DNA from: Polaribacter vadi
GTDB lineage: Bacteria > Bacteroidota > Bacteroidia > Flavobacteriales > Flavobacteriaceae
DNA length: 64,000 nucleotides
Direction of reading: 5' to 3'
Assembly: GCF_018861005.1 (NCBI RefSeq)
Contig: NZ_JAHKQL010000006.1
Location: forward strand, 1 to 64,000
The notes beneath the pieces are model-generated. The model was not told the DNA's origin, did no database searches, and saw nothing but the letters and a program-made list of their open reading frames with translations. Below, one piece after another: positions 53,535 to 62,582 of this stretch (its first letter is position 1; each line of letters starts with the position of its first letter). The position numbers and the translations under genes are program-made.

Positions 53535-55139
53535 TTAGTTTTTTACAATTTTTTGTATTTTAATTCCGTTTTCAGTTTCGTATTTTAAAAAGTAAATACC
53601 TTTTGATAAATGTGAAAGATTGATTGTTTTATGATTTGAATTCTGATAAAATGATAGTATTTTTTGACCTGATACATTATAAATTTCAGCTTGAAACTTC
53701 TCTAAATTAGATGACAATTGAATGTTTAAATTATTTTGAACAGGGTTTGGGTAAAATTTTACTTTACTTAAATCATTTACATGTATTACAGAGGCAACAG
53801 CTTCTTGATATACTCTTACATAATCGATTTCCATAGCACTTTTTGTAAAAGAGGAAGCAATACCTGGTTCTATGGCTATATTTAATAAGAGATATTGCTC
53901 TTTATCAAAAGGCCAAGTATTTTCATTTTTTACACTTGGATTGTAGGTATAATGTTCTACATCATCGACTTTAAAAACCATTTTTTCAGAAGACCATTCT
54001 AAGGAATATATGTGAAATTCACTAGAAACAGTAGCAATGCTTCTACCTCCATGATTTACAGTTCCTCCAAAACTAGAAGGTGTATGCATAGCACTTTGCA
54101 CAAAATTTTGATTACGTCCCCAATGTTCCATAATATCTATTTCTCCACAAGCAGGCCAATATTCTGAGCCATAAGTATCTGTCCAAAAACCACCAGTTTC
54201 AATAATGTTTTTGCCCAACATCCAAATGGCTGGCCAAGTACCTGCACCTGTTGGCAATTTTGCTTTAATTTCTATTTTACCATATTTAAAAGCAAACTTA
54301 GAATTTAACCTAGCAGAAGTATAATTTTTAGTGTAACCTTGGTCTGTAAACGTTTCTTTTTGTGCAGTAATGCTTAAAATCCCATCATTTACTGAAGAGT
54401 TTTCAACTCGATTTGTATAATGCTGAATTTCTCCATTATACCAACTTCCTCCATTTGGTAATTGTGTTTGATGAAACCATTTATCACCATCAATAGCTCC
54501 AGTTCCATCAAATTCATCAGACCAAACCAAATGGTTAAAAACAGGATTTGTTCCTAAATTGAGGGTTCCATCATAAATAAAATCATCAATATAAGCTGTG
54601 ACAAAACTGTTATTGTTTTCGTCATTTATCTGAATTAATATCCTATTAAAATCAGTTCTGTTTATTGGATTTTGGGAATTTGCATCTAAATTGATAAAGT
54701 TATCGCTACTAAAATCAAAAGAAACTGTTTGCCATTGATCTAAAACCAAAGGTTTTATAATTTCGGATTGTGTAGCCCAAGGACTGCCAACTGTCCCATC
54801 TTGTAACTTTAAAGAAACTTGGTTTGTTTCGTTACCAGTAATACCAGAAGATGGAACATAAATTTTAACTGAAAACGTACTGTTTGTAGATAAATTAAAG
54901 TTTATAGGAACATCAAAACGAACATTTGCATATTGCCCTCCATTATCAGTATATTTTAAAACGGTATCTGATGTATTTGAATCGGTTTTAAAAGGATTTA
55001 GAGATGAATTATCAATTACACAATCGTCTCCAAACCAAGAAGAAATTGTTCCATTACCTTCAAAATCGTCTTCGACTTTTTGTTGTGCTAAAATAGAGTT
55101 GATAAAAACTAGGGCAATCAGTATAAAAAAATTTTGCAT
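53535..55139 (-). CDS. GH16 laminarinase-type beta-glucanase with T9SS sorting domain
   Basis: A secreted endo-beta-1,3-glucanase-like enzyme. Signal peptide 1-19; a beta-sandwich domain at about 22-192, carbohydrate-binding in look; a GH16 catalytic domain at about 203-452 with the ExDxxE motif complete (Glu333, Asp335, Glu338 in GEIDIMEHWG), preceded by TWPAIWMLG; and a T9SS type A sorting domain at about 460-534 (VKFYPNPVQNNL, LSKGIYFLKYE). The insert around the active site is typical of laminarinases, so algal laminarin is the likely substrate. 534 residues. No SusCD genes are adjacent; own promoter. Confidence 0.94.
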   Translation of the reverse strand: MQNFFILIALVFINSILAQQKVEDDFEGNGTISSWFGDDCVIDNSSLNPFKTDSNTSDTVLKYTDNGGQYANVRFDVPINFNLSTNSTFSVKIYVPSSGITGNETNQVSLKLQDGTVGSPWATQSEIIKPLVLDQWQTVSFDFSSDNFINLDANSQNPINRTDFNRILIQINDENNNSFVTAYIDDFIYDGTLNLGTNPVFNHLVWSDEFDGTGAIDGDKWFHQTQLPNGGSWYNGEIQHYTNRVENSSVNDGILSITAQKETFTDQGYTKNYTSARLNSKFAFKYGKIEIKAKLPTGAGTWPAIWMLGKNIIETGGFWTDTYGSEYWPACGEIDIMEHWGRNQNFVQSAMHTPSSFGGTVNHGGRSIATVSSEFHIYSLEWSSEKMVFKVDDVEHYTYNPSVKNENTWPFDKEQYLLLNIAIEPGIASSFTKSAMEIDYVRVYQEAVASVIHVNDLSKVKFYPNPVQNNLNIQLSSNLEKFQAEIYNVSGQKILSFYQNSNHKTINLSHLSKGIYFLKYETENGIKIQKIVKN

Positions 55140-55163
55140 TTTTAAGATTTTGATGTATTACTA

Positions 55164-55171
55164 CAAATATA
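55164..55171 (-). promoter_or_regulatory. -7 box for the GH16 gene
   Basis: TATATTTG on the minus strand, 24 bases before the ATG at 55139. Confidence 0.6.
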
Positions 55172-55238
55172 TCTTTAAATACAGGTGTTTCGTAAAAAAA
55201 CACCTATACAAATACCATACTGATAATAAAAACTTGTT

Positions 55239-55952
55239 TTATCTATTGTCTTGTAAAGCAAAAACTTGCTTTAATAATGCAGTGTCTCTTAAACCTACTT
55301 TTTCTCTAATTCCTTTTTCTTCTACTTCTATCATAGTAAAAACGCCTTTTAAAGCTTGGTTAGTAACATAAGCTGTTAAATCTGGATCTACTTTATTTAC
55401 AAAAGGAATAGAATTATATTTAGTAATTAAGTTGCTCCAAATTTTATCTGCACCAACTTTAGAGAAAGACTGATTAATTACAGGACTAAAGCTATTATAT
55501 AAACTTTGATTTGTTTTAGATTGCAAGTAAGATGTTGCCGCGTTTTGATCGCCTAATAAAATATTTTTTGCATCTGCAAAAGTAATTTCTTTTACAGCAT
55601 CAACAAAAATAGGCGTTGCTGTTTTTACAGCATCTTCTGCAGCTCTATTTAATGCTTTAATTCCTTCATCTGCTAAATTACCTAAACCAATTTTTCTTAA
55701 ACCATTATCTACAGCTTGTAATTCTTGTGGTAATAAAATTTTAACCAAATCATTTTTATAAAAACCATCTACAGAAGTTAGTTTTGTAACCTGATTTTCA
55801 ATTCCATGATCTAAAGCTTGTCTTAATCCATTACCAATTTGTTCTTGTGTTAAAACTCCACCTCCACTTGGTAATTGACTAACAACTTTTTGTAACTCTG
55901 CACAACCTGCAAACTGAATTGCAACTACTAAAACTAAAATTCTTTTTATCAT
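55239..55952 (-). CDS. DUF4197 lipoprotein
   Basis: A 237-residue lipoprotein (lipobox ending at Cys17, QFAGC). The mature sequence has the features of DUF4197: GLRQALDHGIENQVTKL, LLPQELQAVDNGLRKIGLG, and KGVFTMIEVEEKGIREK near the C-terminus. It is a helical periplasmic or outer-membrane-inner-leaflet protein of unknown function found across Bacteroidota and Proteobacteria. It lies downstream of a tiny DUF5522 gene on the same strand. Confidence 0.92.
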   Translation of the reverse strand: MIKRILVLVVAIQFAGCAELQKVVSQLPSGGGVLTQEQIGNGLRQALDHGIENQVTKLTSVDGFYKNDLVKILLPQELQAVDNGLRKIGLGNLADEGIKALNRAAEDAVKTATPIFVDAVKEITFADAKNILLGDQNAATSYLQSKTNQSLYNSFSPVINQSFSKVGADKIWSNLITKYNSIPFVNKVDPDLTAYVTNQALKGVFTMIEVEEKGIREKVGLRDTALLKQVFALQDNR

Positions 55953-56010
55953 TATTCCTGATTTATTTTATACTATTATTAGACACTTTTTTTATGAAAA
56001 GTCACTCAAA

Positions 56011-56175
56011 TTATTTAAAACTATCTGTTTTTTTATCATAACCATAAGGACAATGTTTACAACCGCTTTTACAACAATAACCACGTTTTAGGTGATATTT
56101 TTCTGTAAAAACTTTATAACCTTGTTCGTTTAAATAAAAATCGTCTTTTTCTAGCTCTATTCTTGGTTTAAACAT
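56011..56175 (-). CDS. DUF5522 small Cys-rich protein (54 aa)
   Basis: A 54-codon gene from the ATG at 56175 to the TAA at 56011. The protein ends with YHLKRGYCCKSGCKHCPYGYD, where Cys34, Cys35, Cys39 and Cys42 with His41 make a compact metal-binding cluster. This is the pattern of DUF5522, a family of short proteins of unknown function. It lies 55 bases after the stop of the first S15-type peptidase gene and 58 bases before the DUF4197 gene, all on the minus strand. Confidence 0.88.
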   Translation of the reverse strand: MFKPRIELEKDDFYLNEQGYKVFTEKYHLKRGYCCKSGCKHCPYGYDKKTDSFK

Positions 56176-56230
56176 GTTGCAAAAATAGGTAAATTACATG
56201 TTAATTAAATTCTATTTTAGTTTCTTTAAT

Positions 56231-58045
56231 CTAAAAATTAAAACTAGCTACACCACCCACAACAGGTATTGTTATAGAGGTATTTTCTAAATCAACAGTT
56301 AACTCTGTGCCTGGTTTTGGTAGTAATGTATAATTGTTATCACTAGAAAAAATCATTAAACCTATTTGTTGTCCTTTTTTTATAATTTGATCATCTGGTT
56401 GTAAAGTAAAAGTCATTTCGTAAAACTTGCCTGGTGTTAAAGGCTTACTCTTTGTTAAGGATTTATAATTTTGTAAATCTGCCCAACCACGTGTAATAAT
56501 ATTATCAGTTATTTTTGCTCTTCTACCTTTATTCCAAGGTAATGAAACTAAATACACAGATAAATTTACAGCTGGTTTAGAACTTGCTGCTTTTATGGTT
56601 ATGGTTGATAATCCAGAAATATGAACATCTTCTTCTAAAACCGGAGTTACATATAATAAACGATGATTTGTATAATCAGCTTGCGCTAAAGCTTCCGAAG
56701 AAAAAGAATAATTATCAACTAATGTTTCTTTTGTATTTGATGTTGGTTTTTCTGTAGATAAAGTACCTGCTCCTGGTGCACCTGGATTTAAATAAAAAGT
56801 AACTGGTTTTGCAGCCGGATTTGGATAATTTTCATAAGAAGTTGGTGCCTCTCTTTTATCATTTTCTCTAACAATCCATGCTTTTGCATCATTCTCAACT
56901 CCATTTTCAACTCCATGTAAATAACGTGTAAACCAACGATTCATCATTGATATTGGTGGTGGTCCTCCATGACCATTTTGGTGATAATAAATTTGAGTTG
57001 GTAAACCCATTTCTGATGCTTTCTTATAAATTCTATAACTATGCTCTGGCATTACATTCCAATCATTAAATCCGTGAGACATTAATAATGCTGCTTTCAT
57101 TGGTTGCATTTCATTTAAATAATCACGTCCAGCCCAAAAATCATTATAATCTCCAGTTGCTCTATCCATTCCGTTAACCAATTCTGTATCTCTAACAACT
57201 TTGTTGTTTCTTGCACGATTTTCTTCTTTTCCACTGTGAATAAAATCATACAAAACATCAATATCTTCACCTAAATATCCACCAGGTGAACGCACCAAAC
57301 CATTTGATCGATAATAATGATAATAAGAAGTATTTGGCGCAATTGGAATGATCGCTTCTAAACCTTCTACTCCTGTAGTTGCAGCTGCTAGAGGAATTGT
57401 ACCATTATAAGAAGTACCTGTCATACCTACTTTTCCTGTAGACCAAAAAGCCTTTATTTCTTCGTTTCCTTCTCTAGAAGCATAACCTTTTGCTTTTCCA
57501 TTAAGCCACTCTATAACCGCTTTTGGAGCTAAAGACTCATTATCTCCTCCAACTGTTGGTGATCCATCAGACAAACCTGTTCCAGGGGAAGAAGAATGCA
57601 CTACAATATAACCTCTAGGCACCCAAGTTTTAATTTGAGAATTCGAAATAATTGGTCTTTTTCCTCTTCTTTTAACATCAGAACGTGTTGGTTCTGGAAC
57701 TTTTTCTCCAAATTCGTGTTTTACATTCCAAAATAATTCTTTCCCTCCACTTGCAACACCTGCATAATAAGGGCTAGATTCGTAAACAACAGGTAATTTT
57801 AAACCTTCTGTTTCAGTTTGATTTGGTCTAGTAACATCTACGTGAACTCTGTCTAATTTTCCATCTCCATCTGTATCAAAACTTGTTTCTACCCATAAAT
57901 CATGACGAATCCAGCTTTTAGAATCATTAAAAGCTTCTACTATCTGTGCTTCACCATCTTTAAAAACAGGAACTGCTTTTTGTGCATTTAATGAAATCGT
58001 TAAAAAAAGAAAAAATATAAATTGAATTTTGTTATTGTTTTTCAT
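56231..58045 (-). CDS. exported CocE/NonD (S15) family peptidase, Xaa-Pro type
   Basis: A secreted alpha/beta hydrolase of 604 residues. Signal peptide 1-22 (ending LNAQ). The nucleophile is Ser212 in GMTGTSYNG; the C-terminal jelly-roll domain (about 430-604) is the S15/CocE type. The sequence WVETSFDTDGDGKLDRVHVD near the start resembles bacterial Xaa-Pro dipeptidyl-peptidases. It should act in the periplasm or outside on proline-containing peptides. It starts 12 bases after the second member of the pair, so they form an operon of two related but well diverged enzymes. Confidence 0.92.
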   Translation of the reverse strand: MKNNNKIQFIFFLFLTISLNAQKAVPVFKDGEAQIVEAFNDSKSWIRHDLWVETSFDTDGDGKLDRVHVDVTRPNQTETEGLKLPVVYESSPYYAGVASGGKELFWNVKHEFGEKVPEPTRSDVKRRGKRPIISNSQIKTWVPRGYIVVHSSSPGTGLSDGSPTVGGDNESLAPKAVIEWLNGKAKGYASREGNEEIKAFWSTGKVGMTGTSYNGTIPLAAATTGVEGLEAIIPIAPNTSYYHYYRSNGLVRSPGGYLGEDIDVLYDFIHSGKEENRARNNKVVRDTELVNGMDRATGDYNDFWAGRDYLNEMQPMKAALLMSHGFNDWNVMPEHSYRIYKKASEMGLPTQIYYHQNGHGGPPPISMMNRWFTRYLHGVENGVENDAKAWIVRENDKREAPTSYENYPNPAAKPVTFYLNPGAPGAGTLSTEKPTSNTKETLVDNYSFSSEALAQADYTNHRLLYVTPVLEEDVHISGLSTITIKAASSKPAVNLSVYLVSLPWNKGRRAKITDNIITRGWADLQNYKSLTKSKPLTPGKFYEMTFTLQPDDQIIKKGQQIGLMIFSSDNNYTLLPKPGTELTVDLENTSITIPVVGGVASFNF

Positions 58046-58057
58046 AATTACTTTGTG

Positions 58058-59977
58058 TTATTTTAAGACAGAAAACTCTATACTAGAATCTGTAAAAACA
58101 GTGTGAGTTTGAGTTTTAAAGTCGGCCTCATCTGCTTTATAAATATTATCTACATAAGTCTGCGGATTTAAATCGATTAAAGGAAACCAAGTACTTTGCA
58201 CTTGAATCTGTAATTTGTGTCCTTTTTTAAACGTATGAAAAACATCTTGCAATTTAATATTTACATCCGTTTTTTTGTTGGGTTTAAAAGGTTCTGGTTT
58301 TGCAAAACTATTTCTAAAACGTCCTCTTAAAACTTCACTCCTAACCATTAAATGATAATTACTCATTTTTAAATGATCTTGTAAGGCTTCATTATCTTCT
58401 TTTGTATCTGTTGGATGAACATCAATAACCTTTACAACCCAATCTGCTGCAGTTCCAGTTGTTGCAACTTTCAACTTTGCTAAAATATCACCAGCTAATG
58501 TAAAGTCTTCGTCTAAAATATCCGTTTCAAAAACTAAAACATCTGGCCTTCTTGCTGCAAAACGTTGATCGTCTGTCATGTATTTTCTAGGTGTAAAAAC
58601 GGTTTTAATATCCTCAGAATAAGGCACAGGGTGTTTGATATCACTAATAAACTTTATTTCTTTTGTAAGTTTACCATCATGCTTTTTAGCTAAACTTTGA
58701 TTTCTATTTAAGAAAAAAGATTGTTTCTCAACATTTTTTGGCGGCCAAGAATCATAAGATTTCCATTCTTTTTTACCTGAATCAAAAACATAAGCTTCTG
58801 GTAAACCTGAATTTTTATCCCCTTTACCTTTTAAGAAATGGTTAAAGAATTTTGTTTCTATTTCTGATTGAAATTTTAAGGAAATAGAATCGCCAAAATA
58901 ATAATTACCAACCGTATTTTTCACAGTATTTCTAGCCCATTTTCCATGATCCCAAGGACCAAAAACCATTGTATTGTAATTTTCTTCTCCGTTTTTTTCT
59001 ATTCCTTTATAAGTTTCTAAAGGTCCGTATAAATCTTCAGCATCAAACCAACCACCAACAATCATAGTTGCTACTGTGCTTGGCACTTTATCCATATGCT
59101 GAATAATTCCTTTACTTTGCCAATTCTCATCATAATTTGGATGTTCTACAATTTCTTTCCAGAAAAAATCATCAATTCTATCTTTAGAAGCTGTTGAATT
59201 TACGTCTAATTTATCATATTGAAAATATTCATTCAAGTTTTTTAAAGGACCTTTGTCTAAGAAAAATTGATATTGATCTTGAGAATTCATCTTTGGAAAA
59301 GAATACCAAGAAGTATCTGTTGGTGCATCTTTATAAGTACCAAAAAGAGAAATTGCTCTAAAATAACTTAGCAAAAATGCTCCATTATGATGAAAATCAT
59401 CAAAGAAAAAATCGCCAATACAAGCTTGTGGAGATGCAGCTTTTAATGCAGGATGTGCTTCTATTGCAGAAACTGTTGCATAATGACCAGGATAAGATAT
59501 ACCCCAAGTACCAACATTTCCATTATTATTTTCTACGTTTTTCACTAACCAATCAATCGTGTCATAAGTATCAGAAACCTCATCAGATTCATTTTCTTTT
59601 TTATTTGGTTTGTAAGCGCGCATATTATCGTAAACACCTTCGCTCATCCATCTACCTCTAACATCTTGATAAACCACAATATTACCCTCTTTCATTAAAT
59701 GAACATTTGGGCCAATTTTAGATTTCATTTTTCCTTCTCCATAAGGAGCAGAACTGTAAGGTGTTCTTTGCATTAAAATAGGATATTTTTTAGAAGTATC
59801 TTTAGGAGAATAAATTGTAGTATGGAGATTTTTACCATCTCTCATTTCTATATTCACTTCTTTTTTTGTGTAATTATCTACTACAAAAGTATCTTTTTTC
59901 ACTTCTTTTTCTTCGGATGAATTACAGGAAATGAATATAAAAATACTTACTAAAAATACAATAAATTTTGTTTTCAT
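58058..59977 (-). CDS. CocE/NonD (S15) family hydrolase, lipoprotein
   Basis: A 639-residue exported alpha/beta hydrolase, lipobox ending at Cys18 (FISC). The nucleophile is Ser161 in TWGISYPGHYA. Other markers are MQRTPYSSAPYG and YQDVRGRWMSEG near the N-terminus and FGPWDHGKW. The C-terminal beta domain begins near 480. Family members are dipeptidyl-peptidases or ester/glutaryl acylases. First gene of the two-gene operon with the preceding peptidase; promoter not clear. Confidence 0.92.
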   Translation of the reverse strand: MKTKFIVFLVSIFIFISCNSSEEKEVKKDTFVVDNYTKKEVNIEMRDGKNLHTTIYSPKDTSKKYPILMQRTPYSSAPYGEGKMKSKIGPNVHLMKEGNIVVYQDVRGRWMSEGVYDNMRAYKPNKKENESDEVSDTYDTIDWLVKNVENNNGNVGTWGISYPGHYATVSAIEAHPALKAASPQACIGDFFFDDFHHNGAFLLSYFRAISLFGTYKDAPTDTSWYSFPKMNSQDQYQFFLDKGPLKNLNEYFQYDKLDVNSTASKDRIDDFFWKEIVEHPNYDENWQSKGIIQHMDKVPSTVATMIVGGWFDAEDLYGPLETYKGIEKNGEENYNTMVFGPWDHGKWARNTVKNTVGNYYFGDSISLKFQSEIETKFFNHFLKGKGDKNSGLPEAYVFDSGKKEWKSYDSWPPKNVEKQSFFLNRNQSLAKKHDGKLTKEIKFISDIKHPVPYSEDIKTVFTPRKYMTDDQRFAARRPDVLVFETDILDEDFTLAGDILAKLKVATTGTAADWVVKVIDVHPTDTKEDNEALQDHLKMSNYHLMVRSEVLRGRFRNSFAKPEPFKPNKKTDVNIKLQDVFHTFKKGHKLQIQVQSTWFPLIDLNPQTYVDNIYKADEADFKTQTHTVFTDSSIEFSVLK

Positions 59978-60147
59978 AATGGTGTTTGATTTGTTGTCAT
60001 AAACTTACAAAAACTTAAATTAAAAAAATCTGATAAGGGTGCTAAGAGATTTAGATAAATCATAATTATTTCTTAAAATTACTGTTAAAAAAGTTGAACT
60101 AATCCACACTTTTATTACTTATTGATAGAATTGTAATTCATATTAAA

Positions 60148-60181
60148 TTACAAAAAGTTTCTATTAAGAAAGTTTTTGTAA
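60148..60181. repeat. 34-base inverted repeat upstream of the PfpI-like gene
   Basis: TTACAAAAAGTTTC (60148-60161) and GAAAGTTTTTGTAA (60168-60181) are 14-base arms with one mismatch and a 6-base spacer, centred about 50 bases before the ATG at 60215. It could be an operator for a dimeric regulator or an RNA hairpin. There is no T tract of terminator quality. Confidence 0.55.
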
Positions 60182-60214
60182 TGTTTTATATTGTGCTTTT
60201 TGAAATACATCCTT

Positions 60215-60943
60215 ATGAAAAATACTGTTTTATTACTTTTAACATTTATACTTTTTAGTTGTTCTAATCACAAAACTGATAAAACTTACCAATCAAAAAA
60301 AGAATTTCCTGAGTTAGTAAAAGGTAGATACAATGTCGCTTTTTTAGTAATGGATGGAACTTTTAATACAGAATTAACGGCTCCTTTCGATATTTTTCAG
60401 CACACCATTTACAGAGAAAACATAAAAGCAATGAATGTGTTTACAGTTGCAAATACTGATAAACCTATTACTACTTTCGAAGGAATTAGAATGTTACCTG
60501 ATTTTAATTATCTTAAAGATTCGTTGCCAAAAATTGACATTTTAGTTGTTCCTTCTGCAGAACATCATTTAGATTCTGACTTAGAAAATGAAGCTTTAAT
60601 TAATTTTGTAAAACAAGTTGACAAAGAAGCAATATATGTAACTTCTCATTGTGATGGTGCTTTTGTTTTAGCGAAAGCTGGATTATTGAACAATAAAGTT
60701 TCTACAACTTTTCCTTCGGATATTGATAAAATGAGAACTATGTTTCCTGATTTAGATATTAGAAAAGAGGTTTTATTTGTACACGATCATAAATACATTA
60801 CTTCTGCAGGTGGTGCAAAATCTTTTGAAGCTGCATTGTATTTATGTGAATTTTTATATGGCAAAGAAATTGCCCAATCTTTAGCTGGTGGATTAGTAAT
60901 TGACTGGAATTTAGATAATGTTCCTCATTTAATTATCGAATAA
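60215..60943 (+). CDS. DJ-1/PfpI family lipoprotein
   Basis: A 242-residue exported protein; lipobox ends at Cys16 (LFSC). The body is a class I glutamine-amidotransferase-like DJ-1/PfpI domain. Cys146 in VTSHCDGAF sits where the family nucleophile is. The start is the ATG at 60215 (MKNTVLLLLT), not the TTG eight codons before. AraC-type regulators often carry this domain, but here there is no DNA-binding part and the protein is exported. A strong inverted repeat lies upstream. Substrate unknown. Confidence 0.88.
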   Translation: MKNTVLLLLTFILFSCSNHKTDKTYQSKKEFPELVKGRYNVAFLVMDGTFNTELTAPFDIFQHTIYRENIKAMNVFTVANTDKPITTFEGIRMLPDFNYLKDSLPKIDILVVPSAEHHLDSDLENEALINFVKQVDKEAIYVTSHCDGAFVLAKAGLLNNKVSTTFPSDIDKMRTMFPDLDIRKEVLFVHDHKYITSAGGAKSFEAALYLCEFLYGKEIAQSLAGGLVIDWNLDNVPHLIIE

Positions 60944-61086
60944 AATTTTTCTACTTGGTTTTTTGGCATTCTTTTTGTTAAAGAAATGTTAACGCAATCA
61001 ACTCAACTTACCTAAACTTTAATAAGCTTCTTGGATTTTATCAAGAGGTAAAAAACCAATTTATTAACTTTTAAAAACTAGGTATT

Positions 61087-61692
61087 ATGAGTAGAAAAGA
61101 ATCTCCAGAAATTAATGCAGGGTCTATGGCAGACATCGCATTTTTATTATTAATCTTCTTTTTAGTTACTACAACTATGAATGTAGATGCAGGAATTAAT
61201 CGAAAAATTCCGAAGAAAGATCCATCAGCAGCATCTTTAACCATTAAAGACAAGAACATTTTAGAGGTAAACATCAACCTTAAAAACGAAATTTTTGTTG
61301 AGGGGGAAATTGTATCTCCTACAACTTTAAAACAAATTGCTATCGACTTTATAGATAATGGTGGTGGTTTAGATAACCAAAACAAGCCCTGTGATTGGTG
61401 TAATGGAAATCAATTAACAACTTCTTCAGATCATCCAACAAAAGCATTTATATCAGTAAAAACAGATAGAAACACAAATTATGAAACTTATATTTTAACA
61501 CTAGATAACTTGAACTCAGCTTATACACATTTAAGAAATAAATTGTCCGTAAAAATGTATGGTAAAAATTATGTAAGCTTACTAGAAGATTATAAAAAAA
61601 CAAATCATCTAGATAAATCTCTAGAAGTAAAAATAAAATTAATTCGTGAAAAATACCCGCTATTATTATCTGATGCAGATATAAAAAACTGA
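61087..61692 (+). CDS. ExbD/TolR-type biopolymer transport protein
   Basis: A 201-residue bitopic protein. The membrane helix at about 16-32 (ADIAFLLLIFFLVTTTM) carries the family Asp16. The periplasmic part follows the ExbD pattern up to about 90. Then comes an insert with CDWC (Cys102, Cys105) and a long C-terminal extension; the usual ExbD has about 140 residues. There is no exbB/tolQ partner beside it, so it must pair with one elsewhere. The next gene, cdaA, starts 51 bases later and may be co-transcribed. Confidence 0.88.
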   Translation: MSRKESPEINAGSMADIAFLLLIFFLVTTTMNVDAGINRKIPKKDPSAASLTIKDKNILEVNINLKNEIFVEGEIVSPTTLKQIAIDFIDNGGGLDNQNKPCDWCNGNQLTTSSDHPTKAFISVKTDRNTNYETYILTLDNLNSAYTHLRNKLSVKMYGKNYVSLLEDYKKTNHLDKSLEVKIKLIREKYPLLLSDADIKN

Positions 61693-61743
61693 TATGGTAC
61701 TCAGAGAATTTATTAGTACTTTTACCTAAAATCAATCTATTGC

Positions 61744-62520
61744 GTGTTAGATTTTATTGAATTTTCTATTTTAGATGTGTTAGATGTTTTGCTAGTTGCA
61801 ACATTGCTCTACTATATTTATAAATTACTAAAAGGTACTGTAGCCATTAACATTTTTATTGGTATTGCTCTTATTTTCTTAATATGGAAAATTACACAAG
61901 CTTTAAAAATGGAAATGTTAAGTGGTATTTTAGGCTATTTACTTTCTGGTGGTGTTATTGCATTAATTATTGTTTTTCAGCAAGAAATTAGAAAGTTTTT
62001 GTTGATGATAGGTACTACAAACTTTTCTAACAAAAGAAGTTTTTTAAAGCAGTTAAAGTTTTTACAGACTGAAATTGGCTCTGAAATTGAAGCTGAAAAA
62101 ATAGTAAAAGCTTGTAATAATATGTCTAAAAATAAAACTGGTGCTTTAATTGTTATTGAACGTACCAATAGTTTAGATTTTTTAATTAATACTGGAGACC
62201 AAATGAATGCCTTAGTAAATGAGGTTATTTTAGAAAGTATATTTTTTAAAAATAGCCCTTTACATGATGGTGCAACAATTATTAGGGATAATTATGTAGT
62301 AGCAACTAGAGTTGTTTTACCTATTTCTGATAGCACAAAAATACCTGCAAGATTTGGTTTAAGGCACAGAGCTGCTATTGGTGTTAGTGAAAAAACTGAT
62401 GCAATTTGCTTATTAGTATCTGAAGAAACTGGCGAAATTTCTTACATAAAAGATGGTGAATTTGTTTTGTACACTACTCAAGACGAATTAATAGAAAAGA
62501 TTAAAAAAGACAGTATTTAA
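61744..62520 (+). CDS. cdaA: diadenylate cyclase CdaA
   Basis: Makes the second messenger c-di-AMP from two ATP. Three N-terminal membrane segments (about 10-75) precede a DAC domain with both conserved motifs, HDGATI near 177 and RHRAA near 209. 258 residues, start GTG before LDFIEFSILDVL. Its usual Gram-positive partners, the regulator gene cdaR and glmM, are not present; in Bacteroidota it is commonly found without them. It may be in an operon with the ExbD gene. Confidence 0.95.
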   Translation: MLDFIEFSILDVLDVLLVATLLYYIYKLLKGTVAINIFIGIALIFLIWKITQALKMEMLSGILGYLLSGGVIALIIVFQQEIRKFLLMIGTTNFSNKRSFLKQLKFLQTEIGSEIEAEKIVKACNNMSKNKTGALIVIERTNSLDFLINTGDQMNALVNEVILESIFFKNSPLHDGATIIRDNYVVATRVVLPISDSTKIPARFGLRHRAAIGVSEKTDAICLLVSEETGEISYIKDGEFVLYTTQDELIEKIKKDSI

Positions 62521-62530
62521 AATAAAAAAA

Positions 62531-62549
62531 GCTCCCTAAATTAGAGAGC
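62531..62549. terminator. possible terminator between cdaA and the acidic lipoprotein gene
   Basis: GCTCCCTAA and TTAGAGAGC pair with one mismatch around a one-base loop centre, with A- and T-rich flanks on both sides. Convergent location. Confidence 0.55.
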
Positions 62550-62582
62550 CTTTACTTTTTTATATTTTAAAAATGATATAAA

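Noticed and set aside
55183-55205. Hairpin AGGTGTTT/AAACACCT between the DUF4197 and GH16 genes
   Set aside because: Stem is short and the T run lies in the loop, not after it, so it is not a convincing terminator.
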